Shown here: piece after piece, positions 1-9,096 of the stretch
Layout: each line of letters begins with the position of its first letter
How positions within the stretch are numbered: the stretch's first letter is position 1
Source: Streptomyces griseocarneus
GTDB lineage: Bacteria > Actinomycetota > Actinomycetes > Streptomycetales > Streptomycetaceae
Direction: 5' to 3'
NCBI RefSeq assembly: GCF_014655595.1
Contig: NZ_BNBL01000011.1
Coordinates: 62,001-126,000, forward strand
Length of the DNA: 64,000 bases
The notes under the pieces: generated by a model
What the model was told of the DNA's origin: nothing
Seen by the model: the letters and a program-made list of their open reading frames with translations, nothing else
Database searches by the model: none
Made by a program: the position numbers and the translations under genes

Positions 1-264
1 TACAGGCCGACCGGGCCGGGCATCTGAGGTCTGGCAGCGGTCATGGCGACCAGGTAGCCGGTCCGGCCGGCTGCGCAGGCAGCGGTCAGTCAGACCAGCT
101 CGGGTCTTCGCCGACCGCCGGAACTGCTGACCGGACGAACGAGGCGGAGCCGCCGATGGGGCCCGCGATCGGCTCCATCCGCGGCTCCGCCGCTGTATTG
201 AGCGGGGCGTACGGCCTACAGGAGGGCGTACGAACTGGCCCGGTCGTTCATGGCATCCCCCACT
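1..264. other. left edge, no gene seen
   Basis: No reading frame here has convincing codon use or a recognisable motif. The stretch lies downstream of the leftward Rieske gene. I see no strong hairpin terminator in it. Confidence 0.5.
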
Positions 265-1329
265 TCAGCTGTGCCCGGGTGGGTCGGGTTTGGCTGTCTG
301 GCGGTGGTAGAAGCACTGGAACTCCCGGAGGGAGGAGCCGTCGGACTTGACCCACAGTGGTTTCTCCGGCGGTCGCATCCAGCGCAGGATCTCGCGGTCG
401 GCGCGGGCGTTGCGCCGTACGACGAGCCAGACCAGGGCGGCGAGCAGGCGGTTGAGCGGCCACAGCGGGAGGTCCGGGCCGAGCTTGCGGACCGCGACGC
501 GCCACGTGCTGAAGGTGACGCCGTCCCTGACGGGGCTCGCGCCGAGGATCGCGGCGAAGGCGGGGCGGTCGCGGTCGATGTCCGGGCCCGTCTGGGCCCG
601 GAAGACCGTCGCCGCGGGCCCGGCCATGGTGACCAGCGCGTAGGGACGGAAGAAGCGCTGCATCCTGCGGGATGTGCGGGCGGCGGCCGGCTGGATGCGG
701 AACTCGAAGTGCGGGCCCTCGTTGCGCACGGGGACGTATTCCATCGGCTCGCGTGCCTGGTGGCTGTAGGGCCAGTGCGCGAGATCGGCCACGTGCTCGG
801 CCACCGAGAGCAGGTCCACGCGGAAGACGGACACCTGCCCGGGGAGGGTGACGTACCGGCGCCGGTCATCCGCGAAGGCCGCCGCGTCCAGCGGGTGCGG
901 CGGACCGTCGCCGTGCCAGAACCAGATGTTGCCCGCTTGTTCGGTGACCGTCAGGCTTCGCTGTTCGGCCCGTGCCGGGATCCGGTCCTGGCCGGGGATG
1001 TCCGTGCAGCGGCCGGACGCCTCGAAGGCCCAGGCGTGGAAGCCGCACACCAGGCGCTCGCCGGCGACGTGGCCGCAGCGGCTCAGATCGGCGCCCAGGT
1101 GGCAGCACTGGCTCTCGACCATGCCGACGCGCCCACTGCGGGTGCGGAAGAGGGCGTAGTGACGGGACATGAAGGTGACCGGGACTACCTGTCCCCGTTT
1201 GAGGTGCCGGGAGAACCGGGCCACGTACCAGCCGCAGGGGTAGGCGGTGCCGTCCGGGCGGACGGGGCTCTGCGTGGCCTCCAGGGTGCGGTCGTAGGCC
1301 CTCGGTCGGGAGCACGGGCGCAGCCTCAT
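265..1329 (-). CDS. Rieske [2Fe-2S] non-haem iron oxygenase
   Basis: Predicted oxygenase component of a Rieske monooxygenase or desaturase, about 354 residues, cytoplasmic. The N-terminal Rieske domain shows C75-x-H77 and C95-x2-H98, which hold the 2Fe-2S cluster. The mononuclear iron site follows as D182-x2-H185-x4-H190 in DLAHWPYSH. Both metal sites are complete, so the enzyme should be active if a reductase is supplied; none is adjacent. The layout resembles the KshA / cholesterol-7-desaturase branch, as does the second Rieske gene at 33.3-34.3 kb. The ATG at 1329 was chosen because the Rieske domain starts soon after it; no clear ribosome site precedes it. The frame is open upstream to 1413. 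The substrate is unknown. Confidence 0.85.
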   Translation of the reverse strand: MRLRPCSRPRAYDRTLEATQSPVRPDGTAYPCGWYVARFSRHLKRGQVVPVTFMSRHYALFRTRSGRVGMVESQCCHLGADLSRCGHVAGERLVCGFHAWAFEASGRCTDIPGQDRIPARAEQRSLTVTEQAGNIWFWHGDGPPHPLDAAAFADDRRRYVTLPGQVSVFRVDLLSVAEHVADLAHWPYSHQAREPMEYVPVRNEGPHFEFRIQPAAARTSRRMQRFFRPYALVTMAGPAATVFRAQTGPDIDRDRPAFAAILGASPVRDGVTFSTWRVAVRKLGPDLPLWPLNRLLAALVWLVVRRNARADREILRWMRPPEKPLWVKSDGSSLREFQCFYHRQTAKPDPPGHS

Positions 1330-1484
1330 CCGTGCATCGTACGAGGGTGAACACGCAGCGTCAGCGGCGCACAGGTGCCTGCCCGGTGGTGTGTGGGAGC
1401 GGATTCGCAGCATGGCGACGGCTGACCGTCGGCCGCTTCGGCCGGCGAGTCAGCCTGCTGCATCGCCCTGCGCCGGCCGCGGAC

Positions 1485-1603
1485 GGGCCCCGGCGCCCGT
1501 CAGGCCGGGGCATCATCCGCGACATGGTGTCCATCAGCCGGCGCTTGGCCGAGGTCGAGGACCGCACTGTGCCCGGGCGCTGGGAAGGCAACCTCGTCGA
1601 GGC
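1485..1603 (+). pseudogene. IS30-family transposase remnant
   Basis: About 40 codons read RRPSGRGIIRDMVSI followed by AEVEDRTVPGRWEGNLVE. This matches, with drift, the stretch before and at the first catalytic region of IS30-family transposases (typically ISERPAEVEDRAVPGHWEGDL). Nothing of the rest of the transposase and no terminal repeats are visible, so it is a scar between two leftward genes. Confidence 0.5.
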
Positions 1604-1611
1604 TGAGTCGC

Positions 1612-2748
1612 TCAGTGGCCCTGCTCGTGTCCAGGGAGCATGTTGATCGGGCCGTGGGCTGTGTTGTCGAAGGAGAAAATCTCGTGGAGCTCGGCACCGT
1701 CAAAAGTGGCGGCCTCGGTGCTGCGGGGGAACATGGCCTGCTCGTATTCGGTGAGCGCGGACTCGATGTCGTCGGGGTGCGCGGCGATGGCCTTGCCGAG
1801 TTCGGCGCCGTCGAGCATGGCCAGGTTGGCGCCTTCGCCGTTCGGGGCCGAGAGGTGGGCGGCGTCGCCGAGCAGGGTCACCCCCGGCACCCGGTCCCAC
1901 CGGTGCCCGGTCGGCAGAGCGTAGAGGGGGCGCAGGGTCGGCGCGATGTCGGCGTCGGTGATCAGCGCGGTGAGCTCCGGCGCCCAGCCGTCGAATTCCT
2001 GCGCGATCCGCGCGGTTGCCACGGCGGCATCGGTGAAGTCGATGGCGGCGAACCAGTCCTGCGGCTCGGTCAGCCCCACGTAGGCGTGCAGAGTGTCGCC
2101 CTTTTCCCGGTGAGCGAAGATCTCCCTGTCCGGCGTGGCCGCGATCATCGACCCGCCACCGACCGCCTTCGCGGCGGCTGGGTGCCGGGTGCCGGCGTCG
2201 AACAGGTAGGTCTCGAAGACCGACTTGCCGACGTACTCGGGTATGGCGGTGGAAAGCAGCGGCCGGACTCGTGACCACGCGCCGTCCGCGCCGACCAGCA
2301 GGCTGGTGACGACGGTGCTGCCGTCGGCGAACGTCACCTCGTGGCGACCCTCGCCGAGGATACGGGTGCTGCTGACCTTGTGCCCCCACTGGACGGTGCC
2401 GGCCGGGAGTGAGTCGAGCAGGATCTGTCGCAGCTCGCCGCGTTGCACCTCGGGGCGTCCGCCCGTGCCGTCGTCGGCTTTGTCGAGCAGGACGGTCCCG
2501 TTCCGGTCGAGGACCCGCATCGCCTGGCGGCCCTCCAGGACGATGGCGTGGAACTCGTCCATCAGGCCGGCCGCCTTGAGGGCGAGCTGTCCGTTGTAGT
2601 CGTGGATGTCGAGCATCCCGCCCTGCGTTCGTGCCGTCGGGGAGGACTCCGCCTCGTGGACCGTGGCCGGGATTCCGTGGACGTGCAGGACGCGGGCCAG
2701 CGTGAGTCCGCCGAGTCCTGCGCCGATGATCGTGACGGGGCTGTGCAT
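1612..2748 (-). CDS. FAD-dependent monooxygenase, TetX-like
   Basis: Class A flavoprotein hydroxylase of 378 residues. The dinucleotide-binding loop GAGLGG lies at residues 9-14 and the second FAD motif GDAAHLSAPNGEGAN near residue 285. The substrate-side segment GGMLDIHDYNGQLAL is typical of the TetX / tetracycline-inactivating branch and of uncharacterised actinomycete relatives, so the substrate stays open. The ATG at 2748 is favoured over upstream in-frame starts because GAAGGAGCC sits a few bases before it and the family begins directly with the FAD fold. It is monocistronic, leftward, and has no regulator beside it. Confidence 0.85.
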   Translation of the reverse strand: MHSPVTIIGAGLGGLTLARVLHVHGIPATVHEAESSPTARTQGGMLDIHDYNGQLALKAAGLMDEFHAIVLEGRQAMRVLDRNGTVLLDKADDGTGGRPEVQRGELRQILLDSLPAGTVQWGHKVSSTRILGEGRHEVTFADGSTVVTSLLVGADGAWSRVRPLLSTAIPEYVGKSVFETYLFDAGTRHPAAAKAVGGGSMIAATPDREIFAHREKGDTLHAYVGLTEPQDWFAAIDFTDAAVATARIAQEFDGWAPELTALITDADIAPTLRPLYALPTGHRWDRVPGVTLLGDAAHLSAPNGEGANLAMLDGAELGKAIAAHPDDIESALTEYEQAMFPRSTEAATFDGAELHEIFSFDNTAHGPINMLPGHEQGH

Positions 2749-3020
2749 GGTGGCTCCTTCGGGATCGGGGCCGCCCGGTGAGCTCCGGCGGGCCGTCTCT
2801 GGAAAGGTGCCAAACCCCGCCGACGAGCCGCCGACATCGGACCAACAGCCGGCCCCGACAGATGACCGACACGGCACATCGGTCCCGGCACCTACCCGGA
2901 ATGACCTTCAGTCAGGTCAAAGGCTCCGGCTCGCCCACCGCGCCGGGCTTGTCCACGCGCAGCCGGGCGCGTCCGCCGCCCCCGGGGACGACGATCTCCA
3001 GCTTCGCTGTGCGACGGCCA

Positions 3021-3641
3021 TCAGCCGATCCCGGTGATCATCGACGCCAACGACAGGAGCAACGCACCCAGCGCCCCCACAGCACCGTGGAGTCGCAACT
3101 CGCCCCGGGTATCCAGTCGGCGGACATACCGCATGGTGGCGGCGGCGAAAGCCAGGCCGCCGGCGATGAACCACGGTCCCCACAGGCAGAGGTACCAGCG
3201 GGTCAGGCCGGCCAGGTCTGGCGCGACAGAGCGGGCCCCGGCCTCAACCAGCACTCCATGGGCAACGAAGAAGCCACCGTGCCAGACAAGCAGTACTGCC
3301 GCGCCGCCGCCACAGAACGCCAGGAGACGGCCGATCCGCCTGCCGCGCCGGCGCGTCAGGCCGACACCGAGCAGGGCGCCAAAGACCTTCAGGAGGCCGG
3401 TCACCCACAGGACGGCCACGAACCACGCCACCCGGTCATCCGCGAGCTTCACCAGGGACGGCGACACCGTCGTCCGCGCGCCGAAGGTGAATCCCATCGC
3501 CCAGGCGAAACTGGGCACCGCAAACAGGAGCCCCCATAGCGCAGCAGCGAGGCCCGGCCACGCGCCCGCGCCCGCCCGAAGGCGGGGTGCCCGGCGCAGG
3601 GCCGGACGCGCTGCATCGTCCACAGAAAGCTCGATCGACAT
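3021..3641 (-). CDS. DUF3995-type integral membrane protein
   Basis: A 206-residue protein with about five hydrophobic segments: LAAALWGLLFAVPSFAWAMG, VAWFVAVLWVTGLLKVFG, a segment near residues 100-120, WYLCLWGPWFIAGGLAF and a C-terminal GAVGALGALLLSLA. The length and the WxxxFxxPSFxWAxG start match the DUF3995 family of actinomycete membrane proteins, whose function is not established. The ATG at 3641 opens the family-conserved N terminus. It lies alone between the flavin monooxygenase and the MFS exporter. Confidence 0.7.
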   Translation of the reverse strand: MSIELSVDDAARPALRRAPRLRAGAGAWPGLAAALWGLLFAVPSFAWAMGFTFGARTTVSPSLVKLADDRVAWFVAVLWVTGLLKVFGALLGVGLTRRRGRRIGRLLAFCGGGAAVLLVWHGGFFVAHGVLVEAGARSVAPDLAGLTRWYLCLWGPWFIAGGLAFAAATMRYVRRLDTRGELRLHGAVGALGALLLSLASMITGIG

Positions 3642-3769
3642 GACTCCATCGTGGCCGGACCACGACGACGGGAGGTCATCCGCGCGAATGATCGACCTCC
3701 GCCGCTGGAGCTACCTCGCGTCGTCCCTGTGACGGAAACACAGGGGCTCAGCACCACCTTCGCGAGGGC

Positions 3770-3797
3770 CCCGGCCGGTGACTGAAGACCGGCCGGG
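3770..3797 (-). terminator. hairpin downstream of the MFS gene
   Basis: A perfect 10-bp stem, CCCGGCCGGT and ACCGGCCGGG, encloses an 8-base loop. It lies about 58 bases beyond the stop codon of the leftward MFS gene. No T-run follows on either strand, as is usual for high-GC actinomycete terminators. Confidence 0.55.
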
Positions 3798-3854
3798 ACC
3801 CTTGCCGGCCCGGCAGGGGCAGGGACGTGCCGTGGCCTACCACCTGCCCTGCGG

Positions 3855-5126
3855 TCAGTCCGTCGTCGCAGGGGCCGTGCGTGCGAAGTGGCGGGCGGTG
3901 GGCACCAGAGCCGCCGCGGCCGGTACGAGGAGGCAGGCGGCGGCGCACACGGCGAGTACGGCCGTGACCCCGAACGCGTCGATGGCCGGGGCGATCAGGG
4001 CCAGGCCGACGGGCGCCAGGCCGTAGGACACCAGGAAGTCCAGCGAGGAGACGCGGGCCAGCTTCTCCGGGGCGACCTCGCGCTGGGTGGCCGTGAACCA
4101 GGGCACGTTGAACAGTTCGATCCCGATCCCGGCAACGGCGTACGCGGCGACGACCACGACCGGGTGCACGGGCAGCATCAGGCTCAGCGGCGCGACGCCG
4201 TACGCGGCCAGGCCGGCGAAGGCGGCCCAGCCCTGGGAGCGCGGCCGCCAGCGGGCGATGGCCAGGGCCCCGCCGAGCGCGCCCACGGTGTACGCGGTCA
4301 TGGCCGCGGCCAGCACCCACTCCGTGTCGTAACGGTCCCGGCTGATCAGGGGCAGGGCGACGCTGGTGGCGGAGTAGCCGAGGGCGATGACGGCGACGAG
4401 AGCGGCCAGTCCGGCGAGGAACCAGGGGTGACGGCGCGCCTCGCGTATCCCCTCGAGGAACTCGGCGCGGAAGCCGGCGCGCGGGGTGGGCGGGGTGGGC
4501 TCCGCGGCGAGGTTCGCTGCAGCGGTCCCCTTGCCCGGGACGAGCGCGGCGACCAGCCAGAGCAGGCCGATGCCGAGCAGGAGCGTCGGGACGTCGAGGA
4601 AGGCCGCGAGCAGCGCGGTCAGGGCGGGTCCGGTGAGCGTGGCGCTCCGTACGGCCATGGTCATGGCGGCGTTGGCCTGTTGACGGCGCTCGGGCGCGAC
4701 GGTCTCGGCGGTGAGCGCCTGGAACGCCGGGCGGCAGGCGCCCTGTCCGGCGCCCGCGAGGGCGGCGGCGGCCGTCATCAGCACGAGTGAGCGGCCGAGA
4801 CCGGCGGCGAGGAGGGGCGCGGCGACCGCGGCCGCGAGGGCCGACCAGAGGACGACCGCGCGGCGGGAGTGCCGGTCGGCCAGCACGCCGCCGACGGCGA
4901 CGGCGGCGAGGAAGCCGGCGGTGCGTGCGGCGAGGACCAGGCCGAGGCCGGCGGCGCCGAGGTCGCGGTGGAGTACGGCGAGTCCGAGGACGAAGGGCAG
5001 GGCCCAGGTCGCGAGGCCGGAGGCGGTGGTGCCCGCCCACAGGCGCAGGAACGCGGTGTCGCGGAGGACCGAACGCGGGGGCGGGGTATCGGTCTTGGCC
5101 GCTGTAGGCGCGGGTGTGGTCGGCAC
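3855..5126 (-). CDS. MFS transporter, probable metallophore exporter
   Basis: A 423-residue major facilitator with about twelve hydrophobic segments. The motif-A-like loop between helices 2 and 3 reads GGVLADRHSRRAV, and a second cytoplasmic loop has ERRQQANAAM. It resembles the enterobactin-exporter (EntS-like) and multidrug branch. A GTG start at 5126 is preceded by GAGGAG at good spacing; an upstream ATG at 5174 lacks such a site and would add a proline run. It diverges from the binding-protein operon across 164 bases that hold a Zur-like dyad. Export of the small ligand made by that operon is therefore the likely role, but this is inference. Confidence 0.8.
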   Translation of the reverse strand: MPTTPAPTAAKTDTPPPRSVLRDTAFLRLWAGTTASGLATWALPFVLGLAVLHRDLGAAGLGLVLAARTAGFLAAVAVGGVLADRHSRRAVVLWSALAAAVAAPLLAAGLGRSLVLMTAAAALAGAGQGACRPAFQALTAETVAPERRQQANAAMTMAVRSATLTGPALTALLAAFLDVPTLLLGIGLLWLVAALVPGKGTAAANLAAEPTPPTPRAGFRAEFLEGIREARRHPWFLAGLAALVAVIALGYSATSVALPLISRDRYDTEWVLAAAMTAYTVGALGGALAIARWRPRSQGWAAFAGLAAYGVAPLSLMLPVHPVVVVAAYAVAGIGIELFNVPWFTATQREVAPEKLARVSSLDFLVSYGLAPVGLALIAPAIDAFGVTAVLAVCAAACLLVPAAAALVPTARHFARTAPATTD

Positions 5127-5184
5127 GGTGTGGTGGCTCCTCGGGGGTGGGGGTGGCGGCTCGGCGAACCGCACCCGGATTCGT

Positions 5185-5205
5185 TAATGAAAATGAATAC
5201 CATTA
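5185..5205. promoter_or_regulatory. Zur-box-like dyad between exporter and uptake operon
   Basis: The 21-bp site starts TAATGAAAATGA and ends TACCATTA. Its outer five bases TAATG/CATTA form an exact inverted repeat centred at 5195. Against the actinobacterial Zur core TGAAAATGATTTTCA it matches 12 of 15 positions by eye. It does not resemble the iron DmdR/IdeR box (TTAGGTTAG...) or the nickel Nur box. It sits in the only intergenic region of the divergent exporter/uptake locus, so one repressor could control both directions. Confidence 0.55.
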
Positions 5206-5290
5206 CAGTACCCTTCGAACGCGGCACTCCTGCCCGGTGCACGACAACACCCACGTCTTTCCCTCCCTCCCCTCCCAGACCGGAGAACCC

Positions 5291-6325
5291 ATGCGCCACC
5301 CAGCCCGCCTCGGCATCGCCCTGACCATCGCCCTCGCCACCGCGGGCTGCTCCACGGCAGCCGGCGACGGCTCCGGGACGGGCGCCGGGCCCGGCGCCCA
5401 AGCCTCGGCCAAGGCGGCCTCCGTCACCAGCTGCGGCCGCCAGGTATCCGTCGCAAAGCCCCCGAAGCGGGCCGTCGCCCTGGACCAGACCTCGACCGAG
5501 ACCCTGCTCGAACTCGGGCTCCAGGACCGGATGGCGGGAACGGCCAACCTCAAGACGAAGATCCCCGCGCAGTACGGAGCCGCGTACGCCAAGGTCCCGG
5601 TCATCGCCCCGAAGATCGCCACCGGCGAGCAGCTGCGCGCCGCCACCCCCGACTTCGTCGTCGCCGGCTCAACGGACCTCTACACCAAGGACCGCGCCGG
5701 GACCCGCGAGGAGCTGGCCGCCCTCAAGGTCCCCACCTTCGTCAGCGCCGTCGACTGCCCGCAGCAGAACCCGGCCGGCAAGACCCCCTTCGAGCTGCTC
5801 TTCTCCGACTACGAGAACCTGGGCAAGGTCTTCGGCGCCGAGGAGCGGGCCCGCAAACTCGCCACCGACCAGCGCGCAGCGGTCGCCAAGGCCGGGGAGA
5901 ACGCCTCCAAGGTTCCTCAGGGCGACGACCGGCCCACCGTGGTGTACCTCTACTCCGTCTTCAACGGCATGCCGTACGTGGCGGGCAAGAGCGGCCTGCC
6001 CAGCGAGATGAGCCGGATCGTCGGCGCGAAGAACGCCTTCGACGACGTGAACGAGGACTGGCCGGAGGTCTCCTGGGAGGAAGTCGCCAAGCGGGACCCC
6101 GACTTCATCGTGATCGGCGATCTGTCGGAGCGCGGACGGCCGGGCGACAGCGCCGCCGAGAAGCGCGCCGCGATGACCGGGCACCCGGTGGTCTCCAAGC
6201 TCGCGGCGGTCCGTGACGACAAGGTCCTCGAGGTGCCGGGCATCGAGCTGGACCCGTCCGTGCGCTCGGTGCACGCCTTGGGACTGCTGGCCAAGGGGAT
6301 GAAGGACCTCGGGTATGTCCGCTGA
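5291..6325 (+). CDS. FecB/BtuF-type substrate-binding lipoprotein
   Basis: A 344-residue periplasmic-binding protein of the helical-backbone metal/siderophore class. The signal peptide ends in the lipobox TAGC, so Cys19 should be lipidated and the protein held outside the membrane. The segment SVAKPPKRAVALDQTSTETLLELG is the usual N-lobe entrance of FecB/BtuF proteins, and DPDFIVIGD lies in the C-lobe. The ATG at 5291 follows GGAGAA. Its 3' end overlaps the permease start by 11 bases, so it is the first gene of a coupled operon. The ligand is probably a metal chelate such as zinc, given the upstream dyad, but iron or cobalt complexes are possible. Confidence 0.85.
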   Translation: MRHPARLGIALTIALATAGCSTAAGDGSGTGAGPGAQASAKAASVTSCGRQVSVAKPPKRAVALDQTSTETLLELGLQDRMAGTANLKTKIPAQYGAAYAKVPVIAPKIATGEQLRAATPDFVVAGSTDLYTKDRAGTREELAALKVPTFVSAVDCPQQNPAGKTPFELLFSDYENLGKVFGAEERARKLATDQRAAVAKAGENASKVPQGDDRPTVVYLYSVFNGMPYVAGKSGLPSEMSRIVGAKNAFDDVNEDWPEVSWEEVAKRDPDFIVIGDLSERGRPGDSAAEKRAAMTGHPVVSKLAAVRDDKVLEVPGIELDPSVRSVHALGLLAKGMKDLGYVR

Positions 6326-7429
6326 ACCGGTAGCCCGGGCGCGGTCGGTGGATCTCCTGCTTCCGGCGGCCCGCGGGCGGGTGGTGACGGAGGGCTCCGT
6401 CACCACCCCGCGGTCCGGCCGGTCCGCCGCGGCCCGGGCGGTCCTCTTCCTCCTCGCCGCTCTCGCCCTGGCGGGCTCGGTGGCGACGGCCATACGCATC
6501 GGCACCGCCGACGTGGGCTGGACCGGCCTCGGCCGCGTCCTGGGCACCCATCTCGGCCTGGACGTGGAGCCGTTGCCCCCGCTGGTGGACTCCCTCATCT
6601 GGGACCTGCGGCTGCCGCGCGTACTGATGGCCGCCCTCGTCGGCGCCTCGCTCGCCGTGTGCGGCACGGTCCTCCAGGCGGTCACCCGCAACGCGCTCGC
6701 CGACCCCTACCTGCTCGGCGTCTCCTCGGGCGCGTCCACGGGAGCCGTCGCCGTGATCGTCCTCGGCGTTGGCGCGAGCGCGCTCGGGATCACCGGCGGC
6801 GCGCTCGCCGGCGCGCTGCTCTCCTTCGGGCTGCTCCTGTTGCTGCTGCGGCGCACCGGGCTGGACTCGGTCCGCATCGTCCTCACCGGCGTGGTCGTCG
6901 GCCAGCTCTTCACCGCGCTGACCTCGCTCGTCCTGATGGCCTCGGCGGACGCGGACACCACGCGGGCCGTCACCCACTGGCTGCTGGGCTCGATGGCGCC
7001 GGCCCGCTGGAACACCGTCGCGGTCTGCGCGATCGTCACCCCGCTCGGACTGCTGGCGGCGTGGCTCTGCTCGAACGCCCTCGACGGGCTCGCGTTCGGC
7101 ACCGACACCGCCGCATCCCTCGGGATCGGCGTGCGGCGCACGCGGATGCTGCTGCTCGTGGTCACGGCCGCGCTGACCGCGGTGGCGGTGGCCACCGTCG
7201 GCGCCATCGGCTTCGTCGGGCTGATCGTCCCCCACGGCGTGCGCTTCCTCGTCGGGCCGCTGCACCGGGTGCTGCTGCCGTACGCGGCGCTCGCGGGCGC
7301 GGTGTTCCTGGTGTGGACGGACGCGCTGGCGCGGATCGCCTTCGCACCCCGCGAGGTTCCCGTGGGTGTGATCACCGCACTGCTCGGCGTGCCGCTCTTC
7401 CTCCTCGTCCTGCGCAAGAGGGGTGAACT

Positions 7430-7433
<4 letters not shown>
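6315..7433 (+). CDS. FecCD-family ABC transporter permease
   Basis: A 372-residue permease with about ten hydrophobic segments. It shows the family signatures LPRVLMAALVGASLAVCGT, TRNALADPYLLGVSSGAS and GFVGLIVPH, which belong to the BtuC/FhuB coupling region. A cytoplasmic N-terminal tail of roughly 35 residues precedes the first helix. The ATG at 6315 lies inside the end of the binding-protein gene, and the gene ends in a GTGA overlap with the ATPase. It imports the chelate delivered by the lipoprotein. Confidence 0.9.
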
Positions 7434-8200
<767 letters not shown>

Positions 8201-8206
<6 letters not shown>

Positions 8207-8240
8207 ATCCCTGTGAATCGCTGTGAATCCCTGTGAATAG
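8201..8240. repeat. four tandem 10-bp units at a gene junction
   Basis: Units are TTGTGAATCC, CTGTGAATCG, CTGTGAATCC and CTGTGAATAG. The first contains the ATPase stop, and all repeat a GTGA core that could act as coupled stop/start. A GTG in the fourth unit is in frame with the next gene, 15 bases before its ATG. Confidence 0.9.
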
Positions 8241-8247
8241 GAACCCC

Positions 8248-9096
8248 ATGACCCGGACCTCCCCCGCCCCTTCCCTCGCACCGACCGTCGACGCGCTCGT
8301 CGAAGCCGTCCTCGCGGGCGAACACGGCCCGCTCCCCTCCGAGCTCGTCGCGACCAGCGTGTTCTGGATCCACCACGGCACCCGCCTGGCCGGCGGCGAC
8401 ACCACCTACCTCAACCAGTACGTCCTGGTCCGCCTCGGCGGCTCCTTCGGCGGCTGTGCCTTCGAGGCCGGCGAGATCGACCCCTCGATCTGCCGCGACT
8501 CCTCCGGCACCCCGCTCGACGTCCTGCTGCGCGAGGCCCCGCGCCCGCTGCGGATCGCGGCCCTCGACGCCTACCTCTCCGAGGCCCGTCCCCACCGCGT
8601 GGCCGCCGAGGCGGGCGACGCGGAGCCCGTCACCCTCCCCGCCGGTACCCCGGAGGTCCGCGCGAAGGCCCGCGACGCGGCCATCGCCGGCCTGCTGGAC
8701 ATCGAGGAGGGTGCGAAGGTCGGCCTCATCGGCGTCGTCAACCCGTTGATCGCGGCGATACGCGAGCGCGGCGGCCGGCCGCTGCCCTGCGACTTCAACC
8801 TCAAGGCCACCCAGTGGGGCGACCCCGTCACCGACGACATGTACGAGGTGCTGGACCGCGCCGAGGCCGTCGTCGCCACCGGAATGACCCTGAGCAACGG
8901 CTCGTTCGACGCCATCCTGGAGCGCTGCCGGTCCCGGGGCATCCCGCTGATCGTCTACGCGCAGACCGGCAGCGCCGTCGCCCGCGCCTTCCTCGGCTCG
9001 GGTGTCACCGCCCTGTCCGCGGAACCGTTTCCCTTCTCCCAGTTCAGCGCCGAGGAGACGGGCCTGTACCGCTACCGGACGGTGGGCGGCGCGTGA
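8248..9096 (+). CDS. DUF4213/DUF364 putative metal-chelating Rossmann protein
   Basis: A 282-residue protein. The N-terminal part, roughly residues 20-110, has the DUF4213 pattern TYLNQYVLVRLGGSFGGCAF; the C-terminal part, from LIGVVNPLIAAIRERGG, is the DUF364 Rossmann-like domain with VVATGMTLSNGSFD. The family is annotated as heavy-metal chelation or cofactor-related and often stands beside FecCD importers; no reaction has been established that I know of. ATG 8248 was chosen over the in-frame GTG at 8233 because the family begins here. It overlaps the kinase gene by GTGA. A role in releasing or handling the imported chelate is inference. Confidence 0.75.
   Translation: MTRTSPAPSLAPTVDALVEAVLAGEHGPLPSELVATSVFWIHHGTRLAGGDTTYLNQYVLVRLGGSFGGCAFEAGEIDPSICRDSSGTPLDVLLREAPRPLRIAALDAYLSEARPHRVAAEAGDAEPVTLPAGTPEVRAKARDAAIAGLLDIEEGAKVGLIGVVNPLIAAIRERGGRPLPCDFNLKATQWGDPVTDDMYEVLDRAEAVVATGMTLSNGSFDAILERCRSRGIPLIVYAQTGSAVARAFLGSGVTALSAEPFPFSQFSAEETGLYRYRTVGGA

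Noticed and set aside
216..1350. Long plus-strand frame and several others opposite the first Rieske gene
   Set aside because: They are high-GC shadows with Arg/Gly/Ala-rich, motif-free translations; the Rieske motifs on the minus strand are unambiguous.
5185..5205. Iron (DmdR/IdeR) box
   Set aside because: The site lacks the TTAGGTTAG core and fits the Zur-type TGAAAATGA half far better.
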